Shown: one piece after another, positions 1 through 8,300 of the stretch | Position numbering within the stretch: the first letter of the stretch is position 1 | How the letters are laid out: every line of letters begins with the position of its first letter | NCBI GenBank assembly: GCA_905373185.1 | Contig: CAJPSE010000039.1 | Coordinates: 1-11,095, forward strand | Length of the DNA: 11,095 nucleotides | Direction: 5' to 3' | Source: an uncultured Fretibacterium sp. | GTDB lineage: Bacteria > Synergistota > Synergistia > Synergistales > Aminobacteriaceae | Made by a program: the position numbers and the translations under genes | The notes under the pieces: model-generated | The model's database searches: none | The model's input: only the letters and a program-made list of their open reading frames with translations | Told to the model about the DNA's origin: nothing

Positions 1-1
1 C

Positions 2-430
2 GGGAGCGGCGTTCCGGATATCTACGCGGTGTGGGAGTCCCAGGGCTGGAAGGAGCCCGTCGTCGAGGAGCGGTACGGCCCGGACCGCACGATCTTGACG
101 CTTGCTTTTACCCCAAAACAAGCGGAAAAAACAAGCGGAAAAAACAAGCGGAAAAAACAAGCGGAAGAAACGGAGGCGAATGGCGGCAGGGGTAAGTCCG
201 CGAAGACCCTGGAGAACAGGGTGAAGATCACTGCCTTCCTTGCCTCCGAGGAAAGTGCCGGGACCGGGGAAATTGCGCGGCATATCGGTCTCAGCCCGGC
301 AAGGGTGAGGGTTCTTCTTTCAGAACTTATGGATGAGGGCATGGTCCAGGCAACGGGAAATGGGCGATCGCGCCGATATTCCGTTAAGCAGGCGACCGGC
401 TCTGATGAAGCCCCTGATGAAGCCCCCTAA
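2..430 (+). CDS. AlbA_2/Schlafen-type ATP-binding regulator (COG2865-like), C-terminal part
   Basis: The frame is open from base 2 to a TAA at 428-430, so this is the last 142 residues of a gene whose start lies off the left edge; a GTG at 29 is internal. It opens with GSGVPDIYAVWES, followed by GW.EP and FxxxRxILTL-like text (YGPDRTILTL). This is the usual end of the ATP-binding AlbA_2 (Schlafen-like) regulator family, recalled from family knowledge. A Lys/Glu-rich linker follows, encoded by a 13-bp tandem repeat. Then comes a winged-helix-like segment (VKITAFLASEESAGTGEIARH, then LSPARVRVLLSELMDEGMV and a basic wing GNGRSRRYSV). The tail QATGSDEAPDEAP contains a 12-bp tandem duplication, and its coding text recurs in the non-coding region downstream. 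The likely role is a DNA-binding transcriptional regulator; target and ligand are unknown. The gene converges on hpf. Confidence 0.72.
   Translation, partial: GSGVPDIYAVWESQGWKEPVVEERYGPDRTILTLAFTPKQAEKTSGKNKRKKQAEETEANGGRGKSAKTLENRVKITAFLASEESAGTGEIARHIGLSPARVRVLLSELMDEGMVQATGNGRSRRYSVKQATGSDEAPDEAP
115..166 (+). repeat. 13-bp tandem repeat, four perfect units, inside the regulator gene
   Basis: The core AGCGG recurs at 121, 134, 147 and 160, exactly 13 bp apart, separated each time by AAAAAACA. The perfect tract is 52 bp, and the fourth unit degrades just after it (G at 167). Because 13 is not a multiple of 3, successive units are read in different frames, giving KQAEKTSGKNKRKKQAEE. All frames of the unit give polar, mostly basic residues and no stop here. 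Gain or loss of one unit would shift the frame ahead of the winged helix. Confidence 0.93.
388..414 (+). repeat. 27-bp direct repeat, copy 1 (inside regulator 3' end)
   Basis: This stretch, starting GCAGGCGACCGGCTCTGATG, is repeated exactly at 646-672. Here it encodes QATGSDEAP at the end of the regulator, and its last 12 bases (TGATGAAGCCCC, 403-414) are immediately duplicated at 415-426, so the protein ends DEAPDEAP. The similarity to copy 2 continues imperfectly for several bases beyond the exact match. Confidence 0.92.
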
Positions 431-494
431 GCTCGAAAACGCAAATCAGAGATTTGCTTTCTCGCTTATAAGCGACCCGCATAACTGGTGGGGC
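429..494 (+). repeat. 66-bp direct repeat, copy 1, hairpin-forming
   Basis: The element runs from AAGCTCGAAAACG to the GGTGGGGC just before ACTAAGTG, and recurs at 731-796 with a single difference (A at 475 versus C at 777). It contains the inverted repeat GCAAATC/AGA/GATTTGC (441-457) and the self-complementary word GCTTATAAGC (465-474). It begins on the last two bases of the regulator stop codon, so it may shape the 3' end of that transcript, but no clear U-tract is present. Confidence 0.93.
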
Positions 495-568
495 AACTAA
501 GTGATCGACGCAACTCGCGTTGCTCGTTGGTCGCCTACTTATCGCTAGTGCTCGTTAGCGGTCTGCTT

Positions 569-591
569 ATCTGCGGCCGTAGGCCGCAGAT
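569..591. repeat. Perfect hairpin, 10-bp stem
   Basis: ATCTGCGGCC (569-578), loop GTA, GGCCGCAGAT (582-591). It follows directly after a TGCTTAT word. It is GC-rich but lacks a following T-run on either strand, so it reads as a repeat module rather than an intrinsic terminator. Confidence 0.88.
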
Positions 592-609
592 GCCGTGTCG
601 ATCGCTTAT

Positions 610-641
610 GTCGATGCGCGGCACAATTGCCGCGCATCGAC
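610..641. repeat. Perfect hairpin, 14-bp stem
   Basis: GTCGATGCGCGGCA (610-623), loop CAAT, TGCCGCGCATCGAC (628-641). This is the longest perfect stem in the window and it starts immediately after a CGCTTAT word (603-609). No T-tract follows. Confidence 0.92.
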
Positions 642-645
642 GCCG

Positions 646-672
646 GCAGGCGACCGGCTCTGATGAAGCCCC
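646..672 (+). repeat. 27-bp direct repeat, copy 2 (non-coding)
   Basis: An exact copy of 388-414, 258 bp downstream and outside the regulator gene. Read in the same sense it still spells QATGSDEAP, but only in a short frame (488-679) with no other sign of being a gene. It is separated from copy 2 of the 66-bp element by about 58 bp, whereas the first copies lie 14 bp apart. Confidence 0.9.
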
Positions 673-730
673 CTGGTGAAGAATCTAAACGACCAACTCG
701 GCTCGCTACGCTTGCCGGTTGTCTGCTTAT

Positions 731-796
731 AAGCTCGAAAACGCAAATCAGAGATTTGCTTTCTCGCTTATAAGCGCCCCGCATAACTGGTGGGGC
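731..796 (+). repeat. 66-bp direct repeat, copy 2, hairpin-forming
   Basis: Near-identical to 429-494, offset by 302 bp. Here it is preceded by another GCTTATAAGC palindrome (725-734), so the central GCAAATC/AGA/GATTTGC hairpin (743-759) is bracketed by GCTTATAAGC on both sides (725-734 and 767-776). The whole 725-776 segment can fold as one long imperfect stem. The C at 777 completes a CGCCCC/GGGGCG stem (775-780/792-797) that copy 1 lacks. Confidence 0.92.
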
Positions 797-857
797 GACT
801 GAGTGCCGGGTACTGGAGTGAGTGGCGGAGCGCGCCGAAAAGACGCCCGCATCTCAA

Positions 858-885
858 AAGAGCGGCCCCCTTAAGGGCCGCTCTT
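858..885 (-). terminator. Intrinsic terminator of the leuS-holA-hpf cluster
   Basis: An 11-bp GC-rich stem AAGAGCGGCCC (858-868) / GGGCCGCTCTT (875-885) with a 6-nt loop. Read on the minus strand it lies about 40 nt past the hpf stop and ends in CTCTTTTGAG, a short T-run. On the plus strand the T-run is shorter, so the main role is probably ending hpf transcription, with possible bidirectional action between convergent genes. Confidence 0.82.
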
Positions 886-924
886 GCGTATGCTGCGTGT
901 TTAGGGTGGCAATGAACGAGAGTC

Positions 925-1473
925 CTACTTCATGGGCTCCAGGCGTCCGTAGTTGCCGTCCTTACGCTTGTAGACGACGTTGATATCGCCCGTATCGGCG
1001 TTCTGGAACATGAAGAAGGTGTGTCCCACGAGGTCCATCTGCATTACGGCCTCCCTGGGGTCCATGGGATGCACGGGGATCTTCTTCACCTTCTCGATGA
1101 CGGGGTCCTGGAGCTCGGTGCCCTCGAGGGGGGCGTCCACCGTTTCGTCCAGGCTGAAGGAGAACTCGGCGTCCCCCTGGTACTGCCCCTTGTTCTTGAG
1201 GTAGTCGTTGTGGCGCTTGATTCGGCGCTCCAGGTTCTTCAGCGCCTGGTCGAAAGCCCGGCGGGGATCGTTGGCGTTCTCCTCCGCCCGCAAGATGACG
1301 CCGTTGGCGTTGGCCGTCGTCTCCACGTTGAAATTGCCCTTATGAAGGCTGACGACCACCTGGCTGTTCAGGATCTTCCTGAAGAACTTCTCCAGCTTGG
1401 AGACCTTGCCCTCCATGTAACTTCGCAGTTTGTCGTCGATCTCCGTCCCTCGCTGCACAAAACGTACTTCCAT
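925..1473 (-). CDS. hpf: Ribosome hibernation promoting factor, long form
   Basis: The product is 182 residues. It starts MEVRFVQRGTEIDDKLRSYM, the start of the S30AE/HPF fold (about residues 1-100), which in this family binds the 30S decoding region of idle ribosomes. After a charged linker (about 105-125) comes the C-terminal domain (KKIPVHPMDPREAVMQMDLV, then GHTFFMFQNADTGDINVVYKR), the dimerisation domain that drives 100S formation in long-form HPF. The start at 1473 is chosen because the homology begins there and GGAGG (minus strand, complement of 1483-1487) sits about 9 nt upstream. The same frame stays open further upstream, but that stretch is low-complexity Arg/Ser/Pro-rich text and overlaps the end of holA. 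It is followed by a strong terminator at 858-885. Usual length for the long form. Confidence 0.96.
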   Translation of the reverse strand: MEVRFVQRGTEIDDKLRSYMEGKVSKLEKFFRKILNSQVVVSLHKGNFNVETTANANGVILRAEENANDPRRAFDQALKNLERRIKRHNDYLKNKGQYQGDAEFSFSLDETVDAPLEGTELQDPVIEKVKKIPVHPMDPREAVMQMDLVGHTFFMFQNADTGDINVVYKRKDGNYGRLEPMK

Positions 1474-1606
1474 CGACCTTCGCCTCCGTTTCTCAGATAG
1501 CGGATAAGAGAGATGTTGAGAGCGGACCCGGAAGCCTGCCCGCGCAGCCGAGCCTTTTCCTTTCGTCCTTCCGCGGGGGGCGGCTTCCGCTTCGATTTTA
1601 GCACAT

Positions 1607-2623
1607 TTACCTCTTGCCGTATCGGGATGGGGTGCGATCCGTTTTTTGTCCCGGTCCCTTACCGGAAGCGCGGCGCAGGAGCTCCCAGAGGAGGAGCTCG
1701 AAATCCGGCCAGCCCCCGGCGGCGGAGGTCTTTTCCCTCCAGGAGAGGCCGGCGGCCCCCAGCATGAAGCGCTTGATCGCCTCCGCACCGAAGTTTCCGA
1801 GGGCGAGCCTGGACATCCTCACGGCATGGTCCCGGGGACCTCCGGAGGCCCGCAGGGCCGTCGCCTCGTCCTCCGGAAAACAGGCCAGATAGAGCGCGGG
1901 ACGCAGTCGGTTGCCCAACGCGGCCAAAAGACGCAGCGGGGAGGGGTCGGACTGGAGGTGCCGCAGGCTCCGCACGACCTCGCCGTGGCGGGCCTGGCAG
2001 AGTCCGTCGAGAAATTGAAGCAGTGCCTTGGCCCCCTCGTCGAAGGAGAGCGCCCTCACGTCGTCGACCCCGATCTCCCTGCCTGAGGCATAGAAGGACA
2101 GCTTGTCGAGCTCCGCGCGCAGCTCCTCCTGCGACTCCAGCGACTCGCCCAATAGAGCCGCAGCCGTGGGGCTCAGCCGGCAGCCGCGCTCCCGGGCCAG
2201 GCCGAGAAGCCAGTCCTTTCGCTTCCAGGGCGGCACGGACGCCTCCGCCTTGAGGAACAAAATCCTCTTGAGCGCCAGGGTCCCTTTGGAAAAGACCTTT
2301 CGGGTGTCCCCCGCGAAGGTCGCGACGACAACGCTCTCCGCCCCGCCGCCCCCTGCGTCGTCCTCCAGGCCGTCCTCCAGAATGGAGGCCAGCTCGTCGG
2401 GAAAGGGACCCAGCGCCTCCGCGCCCTCGGCCACCGTGACCGTCCGGGCGTCGAACAGCCCGCGCGCGCCCGCGGAGGCGAAGAGCTCCTTCCAGTCCCG
2501 GAACGCCGTGCCGGCCTCGAGCTTTCCCGCCAGGGCGAAGCCTTTTTCCGAGAGTGCCGCCAGCTGCTCCGCGAGCTGACGGCGCTGGCCCTCGTGCCCC
2601 TCGATTACGATAAGGCGGGACAT
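1607..2623 (-). CDS. holA: DNA polymerase III subunit delta (clamp-loader wrench)
   Basis: The product is 338 residues, the normal size for bacterial delta. In this family delta is the clamp-loader subunit that opens the beta sliding clamp at replication forks. Support is the overall pattern rather than a single motif: an AAA+-like N-terminal half without a Walker A, then SVVVATFAGDTRKVF and LKAEASVPPWKRKDWL, then the region LRAELDKLSFYA..IGVDDVRALS, and the C-terminal helical domain (ALLQFLDGLCQA, PSPLRLLAALGNRLRPALYLA). The ATG at 2623 is the first usable start in frame after the leuS stop, 49 nt away. No good Shine-Dalgarno precedes it, so translation may depend on read-through from leuS. 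It lies between leuS and hpf on the same strand. Confidence 0.87.
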   Translation of the reverse strand: MSRLIVIEGHEGQRRQLAEQLAALSEKGFALAGKLEAGTAFRDWKELFASAGARGLFDARTVTVAEGAEALGPFPDELASILEDGLEDDAGGGGAESVVVATFAGDTRKVFSKGTLALKRILFLKAEASVPPWKRKDWLLGLARERGCRLSPTAAALLGESLESQEELRAELDKLSFYASGREIGVDDVRALSFDEGAKALLQFLDGLCQARHGEVVRSLRHLQSDPSPLRLLAALGNRLRPALYLACFPEDEATALRASGGPRDHAVRMSRLALGNFGAEAIKRFMLGAAGLSWREKTSAAGGWPDFELLLWELLRRASGKGPGQKTDRTPSRYGKR

Positions 2624-2672
2624 GGGAAAAGGTCGGACATGTAGGGAGGCCGATGTCGAGCGCCCGAGTGCC

Positions 2673-5162
2673 TCAGCCCTTGACGACGATGTTGACCAGC
2701 TTGTCCGGGACGACGATCGTCTTGACGACGGGCCGTCCGTCCAGGCGTCCCCTGACGGTGGGGTCGGCCATCACCCGGGCCTCGAGGTCCGAGCCGTCCA
2801 GCCCGGCCGGCAGCTCCAGCTTGGCGCGGACCTTGCCGTTGATCTGCACGACGACGGTCACGGCATCCTGAGCCAGGGCGTCCGTCTCAGCGACCGGCCA
2901 GAGGGCGACGCTGACGAGGTCCGCGTTACCCAGCATCTCCCAGAGCTCCTCGGCGATGTGGGGGGAGAACGGGGACAGGCAGTTCAACAGGACGCTCACG
3001 GCCTCGCGCCGCAGGGCGTCCGCCTCCGCCCCCTCCGCGGCGAAGGAGTAGAGGGCGTTGGTCAGCTCCATCAGGCGTGCGATGGCCGTGTTGAACTGCT
3101 TCTCCTTGTCGATGTCGCGGCTCACGGCCTCGATGGTCGTGTGAATCCTGCGCTTGAAGTCCCGCAGGACGGGGTCCTGGAGCCGGTTCATCGGAACGGT
3201 GCTCCCAGCAGTCCTCAGGACGTCGAGGTGCTCCTCGACGTAGCGCCACACGCGCCCCAGGAAGCGGTGCGCTCCCTCTACGCCCCTCTCCGACCAGTCC
3301 AGGTCGTTCTGGGGCGGCGCGGCGAAGAGGATGAAGAGCCGGACCGTGTCCGCGCCGTACTTCCCGACGATCTCCGTGGGGTCCACGACGTTGCCCAGGG
3401 ACTTGGACATCTTGGCCCCGTCCTTGATCACCATGCCCTGGGTCAGCAGGTTGATGAAGGGCTCCCGAACCTTCATCATCCCGATGTCCGCCAGGAACTT
3501 CGTGAAGAACCGGGCGTAGATCAGGTGCAGGCAGGCGTGCTCGATGCCGCCGATGTACTGGTCCACGGCCATCCAGTAGTCCACGTCCTCCCTCTCGAAT
3601 GGGGCCTTCGTGTCGTCGGGCGAGCAGTAGCGGTTGAAGTACCAGGACGAGCAGAAGAACGTGTCCATCGTGTCCGCCTCCCGGGTTGCGGGAGCGCCGC
3701 ACTGCGGACAGGTCGTGGCCAGCCACTCGGGCATGTCCAGAAGGGGGGAGCGCCCCACGTCCTTCACCTCGACGTCCTCGGGCAGCAGAACGGGGAGCCG
3801 TTCCTCCGGGACGGGTACGACGCCGCAGTGCGGGCAGTGCACGAACGGGATGGGCGTGCCCCAGTAGCGCTGGCGCGAGATCAGCCAGTCGCGCAGGCGG
3901 AAGTTCACCTCGCGCTTGCAGAGCCCCTCGCGCTCGCCCCAGGCGATCATCGTGGGGATGGCCTGGGCCGTCGGCAGGCCGTCGAACTGTCCGGAGTTGC
4001 AGGCGATGCCGTCGTCCTCGAAGGCGGCCGTCATCGTCGCGCCGTCCAGGTGTTCGCCCTCCGGCTGGATGACGGGGATGACCTCGATGCCGTACTTGCG
4101 GCAGAAGTCGAAGTCGCGCTGGTCGTGAGCGGGGACGCCCATGATGGCCCCGGTGCCGTAATCCATCAGGATGTAGTTGGCGATCCAGATGGGGATGGGC
4201 TTGCCCGTGACGGGGTGCCGGCCGCAGAAGGGGGTTTTGTAGCCCAGCTTCTCCGCGCCGGCATCGGAGCGCTCAATCGCGCTTTGGGCCCCCACCTGGG
4301 CCACGAAATCGCTCAGTTTCCGAGCCTCATCCTCCGGCAGGCGCTCGATCATCTTTCTCACCAGCTCGTGCTCGGGCGCCAGTGCGATGAAGGTGATGCC
4401 GAACACCGTGTCAAACCGCGTGGTGAAGGCCTCAAGGGTGTAATCCAGCTCGGGAACGCGGAAGGTGAGCTGCGCGCCCTCGGATCGGCCGATCCAGTTA
4501 CGCTGCATGATGCGCACGCGCTCCGGCCAGCCCCCGAGCTTCGTCTCGATGTCGTCCACCAGTTCCTGGGCGTAGTCGGTGATCTTGATGAACCACTGCC
4601 GGAGGTTTTTCTTGGCGACGGAGGAATGGCAGCGCCAGCAGTGCCCGCCGTCCACCACCTGCTCGTTGGCCAGGACGGTGCCGCAGGTCTCGCACCAGTT
4701 GACGGGCGCCTCCTTGCGGTAGACCAAGCCCTTTTTGTACATCTGCAGGAAGATCCACTGGTTCCATCGGTAGTAGTTCGGGTTGCAGGTCTCGACGCGG
4801 CGCCTCCAGTCGTAGCTGTAGCCCATGCGCCCGAGCTGGCCGGTCATGTACTCGATGTTCTTCCAGGTCCAGTCGTGCGGCTTGGTCTTATACTTGATGG
4901 CGGCGTTCTCCGCGGGCATCCCGAACGCGTCGAAGCCCATGGGGTAGAGGACGTTCATCCCCTTCTTGCGGAGGAAGCGCGCGAGCATGTCCCCCATGGA
5001 ATAGTTGCGGACGTGCCCCATGTGCAGGGCCCCGCTGGGGTAGGGGAACATCTCCAGGCAGTAGAACTTGGGCCGCGAGGGGTCCGTCTCCGCCTCGAAA
5101 CACCGCTTCTCCTGCCATACCCTCTGCCATTTGGCCTCGATCGCCTGGAAATCATACGCCAT
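2673..5162 (-). CDS. leuS: Leucyl-tRNA synthetase
   Basis: The product is 829 residues, usual for bacterial LeuS, and charges tRNA-Leu with leucine in the cytoplasm. The class I signatures are present: HMGH at residues 47-50 within [16 protein letters not shown], and KMSKS at 584-588. The CP1 editing domain is intact by eye (TTRFDTVFG and [13 protein letters not shown]). Two Cys4 clusters are visible: Cys157/160/175/178 and Cys443/446/485/488, the latter in the zinc-binding insertion before [13 protein letters not shown]. The C-terminal [16 protein letters not shown] segment is complete. The start [13 protein letters not shown] at 5162 is chosen because it matches the conserved beginning and AGGAGG (complement of 5171-5176) lies 8 nt upstream. 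A longer frame upstream crosses the promoter. First gene of the cluster with holA and hpf. Confidence 0.98.
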   Translation of the reverse strand: MAYDFQAIEAKWQRVWQEKRCFEAETDPSRPKFYCLEMFPYPSGALHMGHVRNYSMGDMLARFLRKKGMNVLYPMGFDAFGMPAENAAIKYKTKPHDWTWKNIEYMTGQLGRMGYSYDWRRRVETCNPNYYRWNQWIFLQMYKKGLVYRKEAPVNWCETCGTVLANEQVVDGGHCWRCHSSVAKKNLRQWFIKITDYAQELVDDIETKLGGWPERVRIMQRNWIGRSEGAQLTFRVPELDYTLEAFTTRFDTVFGITFIALAPEHELVRKMIERLPEDEARKLSDFVAQVGAQSAIERSDAGAEKLGYKTPFCGRHPVTGKPIPIWIANYILMDYGTGAIMGVPAHDQRDFDFCRKYGIEVIPVIQPEGEHLDGATMTAAFEDDGIACNSGQFDGLPTAQAIPTMIAWGEREGLCKREVNFRLRDWLISRQRYWGTPIPFVHCPHCGVVPVPEERLPVLLPEDVEVKDVGRSPLLDMPEWLATTCPQCGAPATREADTMDTFFCSSWYFNRYCSPDDTKAPFEREDVDYWMAVDQYIGGIEHACLHLIYARFFTKFLADIGMMKVREPFINLLTQGMVIKDGAKMSKSLGNVVDPTEIVGKYGADTVRLFILFAAPPQNDLDWSERGVEGAHRFLGRVWRYVEEHLDVLRTAGSTVPMNRLQDPVLRDFKRRIHTTIEAVSRDIDKEKQFNTAIARLMELTNALYSFAAEGAEADALRREAVSVLLNCLSPFSPHIAEELWEMLGNADLVSVALWPVAETDALAQDAVTVVVQINGKVRAKLELPAGLDGSDLEARVMADPTVRGRLDGRPVVKTIVVPDKLVNIVVKG

Positions 5163-5312
5163 CGTCCTGTCCTCCTCGGTAGTTCGCCTGCACCTGTCAG
5201 GAAATATAAAGGAAATTATAGCGTTTCCGGCGTGAAACGGCAAAATTTTTTGGCAAAAATTTGAGGGGCGGGAGAAGACGGCGGTATGGAGAGTCCTCCA
5301 TGCTGCATCATC
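5163..5312 (-). other. res-leuS junction
   Basis: A 150-bp gap separating the restriction cassette from the housekeeping cluster. It holds the leuS promoter, its AT-rich upstream block (about 5240-5263), and a weak 6-bp inverted repeat ATGGAG/AGTC/CTCCAT (5286-5301) just past the res stop. That repeat has no T-run on the minus strand, so transcription of the restriction operon may partly read into leuS. Confidence 0.6.
5215..5243 (-). promoter_or_regulatory. Sigma-70-type promoter of leuS
   Basis: On the minus strand, TTGCCG (5238-5243) is followed by a 17-bp spacer and a perfect TATAAT (5215-5220). The expected start of transcription is near 5208, giving a leader of about 45 nt that contains the AGGAGG of leuS. 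The upstream side is a run of A/T blocks (CAAATTTTTGCCAAAAAATT), a plausible UP element. No T-box-sized leader is present. Confidence 0.87.
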
Positions 5313-8300
5313 TTACTGCATCACTTTATTGAGCAACTCCTGATAACTGTCCACATGGTCATAGGTCACAAGGCCATTTGACAGCTTTGCAAACAGCTTT
5401 TTGGCGCAGTCGATCTTGGACTTTTCGATGGGGCGCAGGTTCAGGCTTTCCATGGTTCCCTTGGTCTCGGCAATAAAGTAGATGTGCTTGACCTTGCCCT
5501 CATGAAACACGATTGCCCAGTCGGGGGAGTAGTGACCGACCGGCGTGGGAATATAAAATCCCTTCGGCAGCTTAGCGTAGATGAATACTTCATCCGCACC
5601 GTCAAGGCTTTCCGCAAACCGACGCTCAACGCTTTTTTCAGCCGTCCCGTCGGTAAAGACATAATCCTGAATGGCTTTTTTCGCCAGGTACGCCTTATCC
5701 ATCGTCAGGTTATGCTTTTCAGCGGTGAAGATGCTGCTGTCATAATGGCCTTCAATGGTATCGTAAGTGATGTGCTCCACGATCATCGTTGCCTTCTGTT
5801 CTTTGATCAGCCGTATCACTTTTGTGATAAATTCCTCCGGATTGTCTCGGTACATCGCAAAAGTTGTTGGACGGATTCCCTGGAGAATCGCCGCCACCGT
5901 GCGTCTGGTCAGCACCGTCCCCTCGGTGACTTTGCCGAGCAGATCATAGGCGACCTGGCTGGTATGGGCCTGTTTCAGCGCAGCGGTTTTGCTCTTCGCA
6001 TCATGGAAGCTGGAGCGCTCATGAACCATATCGGCGCTCAAAACCTCCTGCTGTTTTGCGGATGTCACGGTATATTGCAGCCGGCTGACGTACAGCTCGC
6101 TGTCAATGTGCGCAATGGCCTTCTTAATCAGCTCATCCGAGTCGAAGTCGACCGTGTAGGCATACTTGTGGTTGATAGCTGCCCACAGTTTCTGGAATTC
6201 GGCCTTCTCAAAGCGGTCGTTCAACGGATTTTCCAGCACCTTAGGCTTATTGCCATCCTCAAACATGGCTTTCAGCAGACTGTCGTCATAGACCGCCTGC
6301 ACCAACGCATGAACGCCCTCTTCGATAGGCTTCAATGCCTCCGGCAGCGGAGCCAGGTTCCCAGCCTGCACGTCCTCGCGGTATTCCCTGGTGACGTTAT
6401 CGTCCTCATCCACGTAGTTGTTGCGGACCAGGTATTGATAGATAGCCCGCGCCTGGCGGTCGTCCACCTTGATGGTCCGGCCGTCCCGTTTGATGCTCCT
6501 GCCGGAGAAATACTCGATTGTGGCTTTGCGCGGACGGTCATACAGCACCGCTTCGGTCTGCTTCTGCAGACCGTCTACAAAGGCTCCATAGCTCTCGCTG
6601 GCGATAACGGTCAGCACGTTTACATCCTGTACCTTATCGCCCAAAGCCTCGGCATCCATGCGATTTCCGCTCTGATTGACGCACAGGCGCAGGCCGCGGC
6701 CAACTTCCTGACGCCTTTGCGTCGTGCTGTCGCTGTGCTTCAAAGTGCAGATTTGAAACACATTTGGGTTGTCCCAGCCTTCGCGCAGTGCGGAGTGGGA
6801 GAAGATAAAGCGCGTCGGCTCCTCAAAGGACAGCAGCCGTTCCTTGTTCCTCAAAATCAAATCATAGGCGGAAATATCATCCGACAGATCCGTGCCGTGC
6901 TTGACGGAGCTGTTTGCCATGCGCCCCTTTTTATCGATGCTGAAGTAGCCCTTATGTACCTCATGGGCATCGACCGAATCCAGGTAGGCGGTATATGTTG
7001 GGTCGAGCACTGTCCTGTACTCATTCATCACAGAGATATATTCCTGCTCGAAAATTTTGCCATACTCGCCCAGCAGCTCATTGTCGTCCTCGTCGTACCG
7101 GCGGTACTTTGCAACCTCATCGATAAAGAACAGGGACAGGATTTTGATGCCCATACTGAACAGCTCCCGTTCCTTCTCAAAGTGAGAGAGGATCGTTTCC
7201 CGAATCTGCACCCGGCGCATGTCGTCCTCCGATACATCGCCGACCACATCGCCCTTGCGCAGCTCGTCACCGTTGGTGAAGGTCACAACGCCGGTAAACG
7301 GGTCAACCTCTGAAACGACAAATCCCTTATATTGCTCCATCTCTCCGGAAAGATAGTAGAGATTATCTCCCACACTCAGCTTTTTGAACTCGCGCCTGGC
7401 GCCGCTCTTATGCGCCACCTCCAGCTCCAGTCGTGCCTGGGGCGGGTTCTTGGGCGACACAAGGATGCTTTCCAGGTAAAGGTACTTATCCGTGCCGCGC
7501 AGGTTCTTGACCTCAAAGCCCTTAACCTCAATCTTCTTAACCAGGCGCTTGTTGTACGCATCCAGCGCATCCAGCACATAGATCAAGTTGTGCTGCCTGG
7601 CATGGGTTGCAGAGTAGTTCAGAGTAAAAAGAGGGTTGAACTTCTCCAGCGCCTTCTGTGTGGCGGAGTCCTCCTTGCCCATCTTCTGCGGCTCATCCAG
7701 GATCAATATCGGCCTGTTGGCAGCGATGACGTCGATCGGCCTGCGGGAGCCGAACTCGTCCCGCTTGGTATAGATAACGCGTGCGGCGGCGTCGCCCTTG
7801 CGGCCTTCCACGTTCTTGTCCTCGTTCAGGGACGCCGCAAACGCCTGAGTGTTGATGATCATGACGTTGATACCCGAATTACTGGAGAAGGAATCCAGCT
7901 GATTCAGGTTGCTGCTGTTATAGATGAAGAAGCGCGCCTTCTTGCCGTAGTGCTCCATGAAGTGGTCCGCCGTGATTTCAAAGGACTTCTTCACGCCCTC
8001 ACGGATGGCGATGCTCGGAACCACAACGATGAACTTGCTCCAGCCATAGCGCTTGTTCAACTCGAACAGGGTCTTGATGTAGACGTAAGTCTTGCCCGTT
8101 CCGGTCTCCATCTCGATATCCAGCGAGCACCGTCCCATCGGAGCGACGAGCTGAGAGGATTGGTGAATGTTGCTCTCGTTCTGGAGCGCCTGGATATTGC
8201 GCAGAATCTGCTTGTCCGTCAGATGAAGCGCCTCGTTCTTAAAGCCGGAGTCATGGAGCGAGTCCTGCAATTCCGGCTGGCCTCCGTCCTCTTCTGTCGG

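Larger units (their letters stand above)
431..857. other. Gene-free, palindrome-rich repeat mosaic
   Basis: No convincing coding sequence is present. Short open frames exist on both strands but are dominated by hairpin sequence and lack ribosome binding sites. The word YRCTTAT occurs six times on the plus strand (463, 536, 564, 603, 724, 765), and in several cases a hairpin begins right after it. Candidate stems besides those listed separately are GCAAC/TCGC/GTTGC near 510-523, CGCTA/TAGCG at 543-560, and CGCCCC/GGGGCG at 775-797. Bases 798-857 show nothing recognisable. Confidence 0.8.

Noticed and set aside
488..784. Short frames on both strands in the repeat mosaic
   Set aside because: They are built from hairpins and direct repeats, with no ribosome binding site and no protein-like conservation visible.
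431..800. CRISPR array
   Set aside because: The only long repeat occurs twice at a 302-bp spacing, and the other modules differ in sequence and length. There is no regular repeat-spacer pattern and no cas gene.
1474..1788. N-terminal extension of hpf
   Set aside because: The extra 105 residues are low-complexity Arg/Ser/Pro text overlapping holA, and a good ribosome binding site precedes the start at 1473.
5163..5214. T-box leader upstream of leuS
   Set aside because: The predicted leader is only about 45 nt, too short for a T-box, and shows no T-box-like stem series.
2622..5264. 880-codon open frame on the plus strand
   Set aside because: It lies exactly antisense to leuS, whose motifs are complete. 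The protein is a composition-driven shadow with no recognisable domain.
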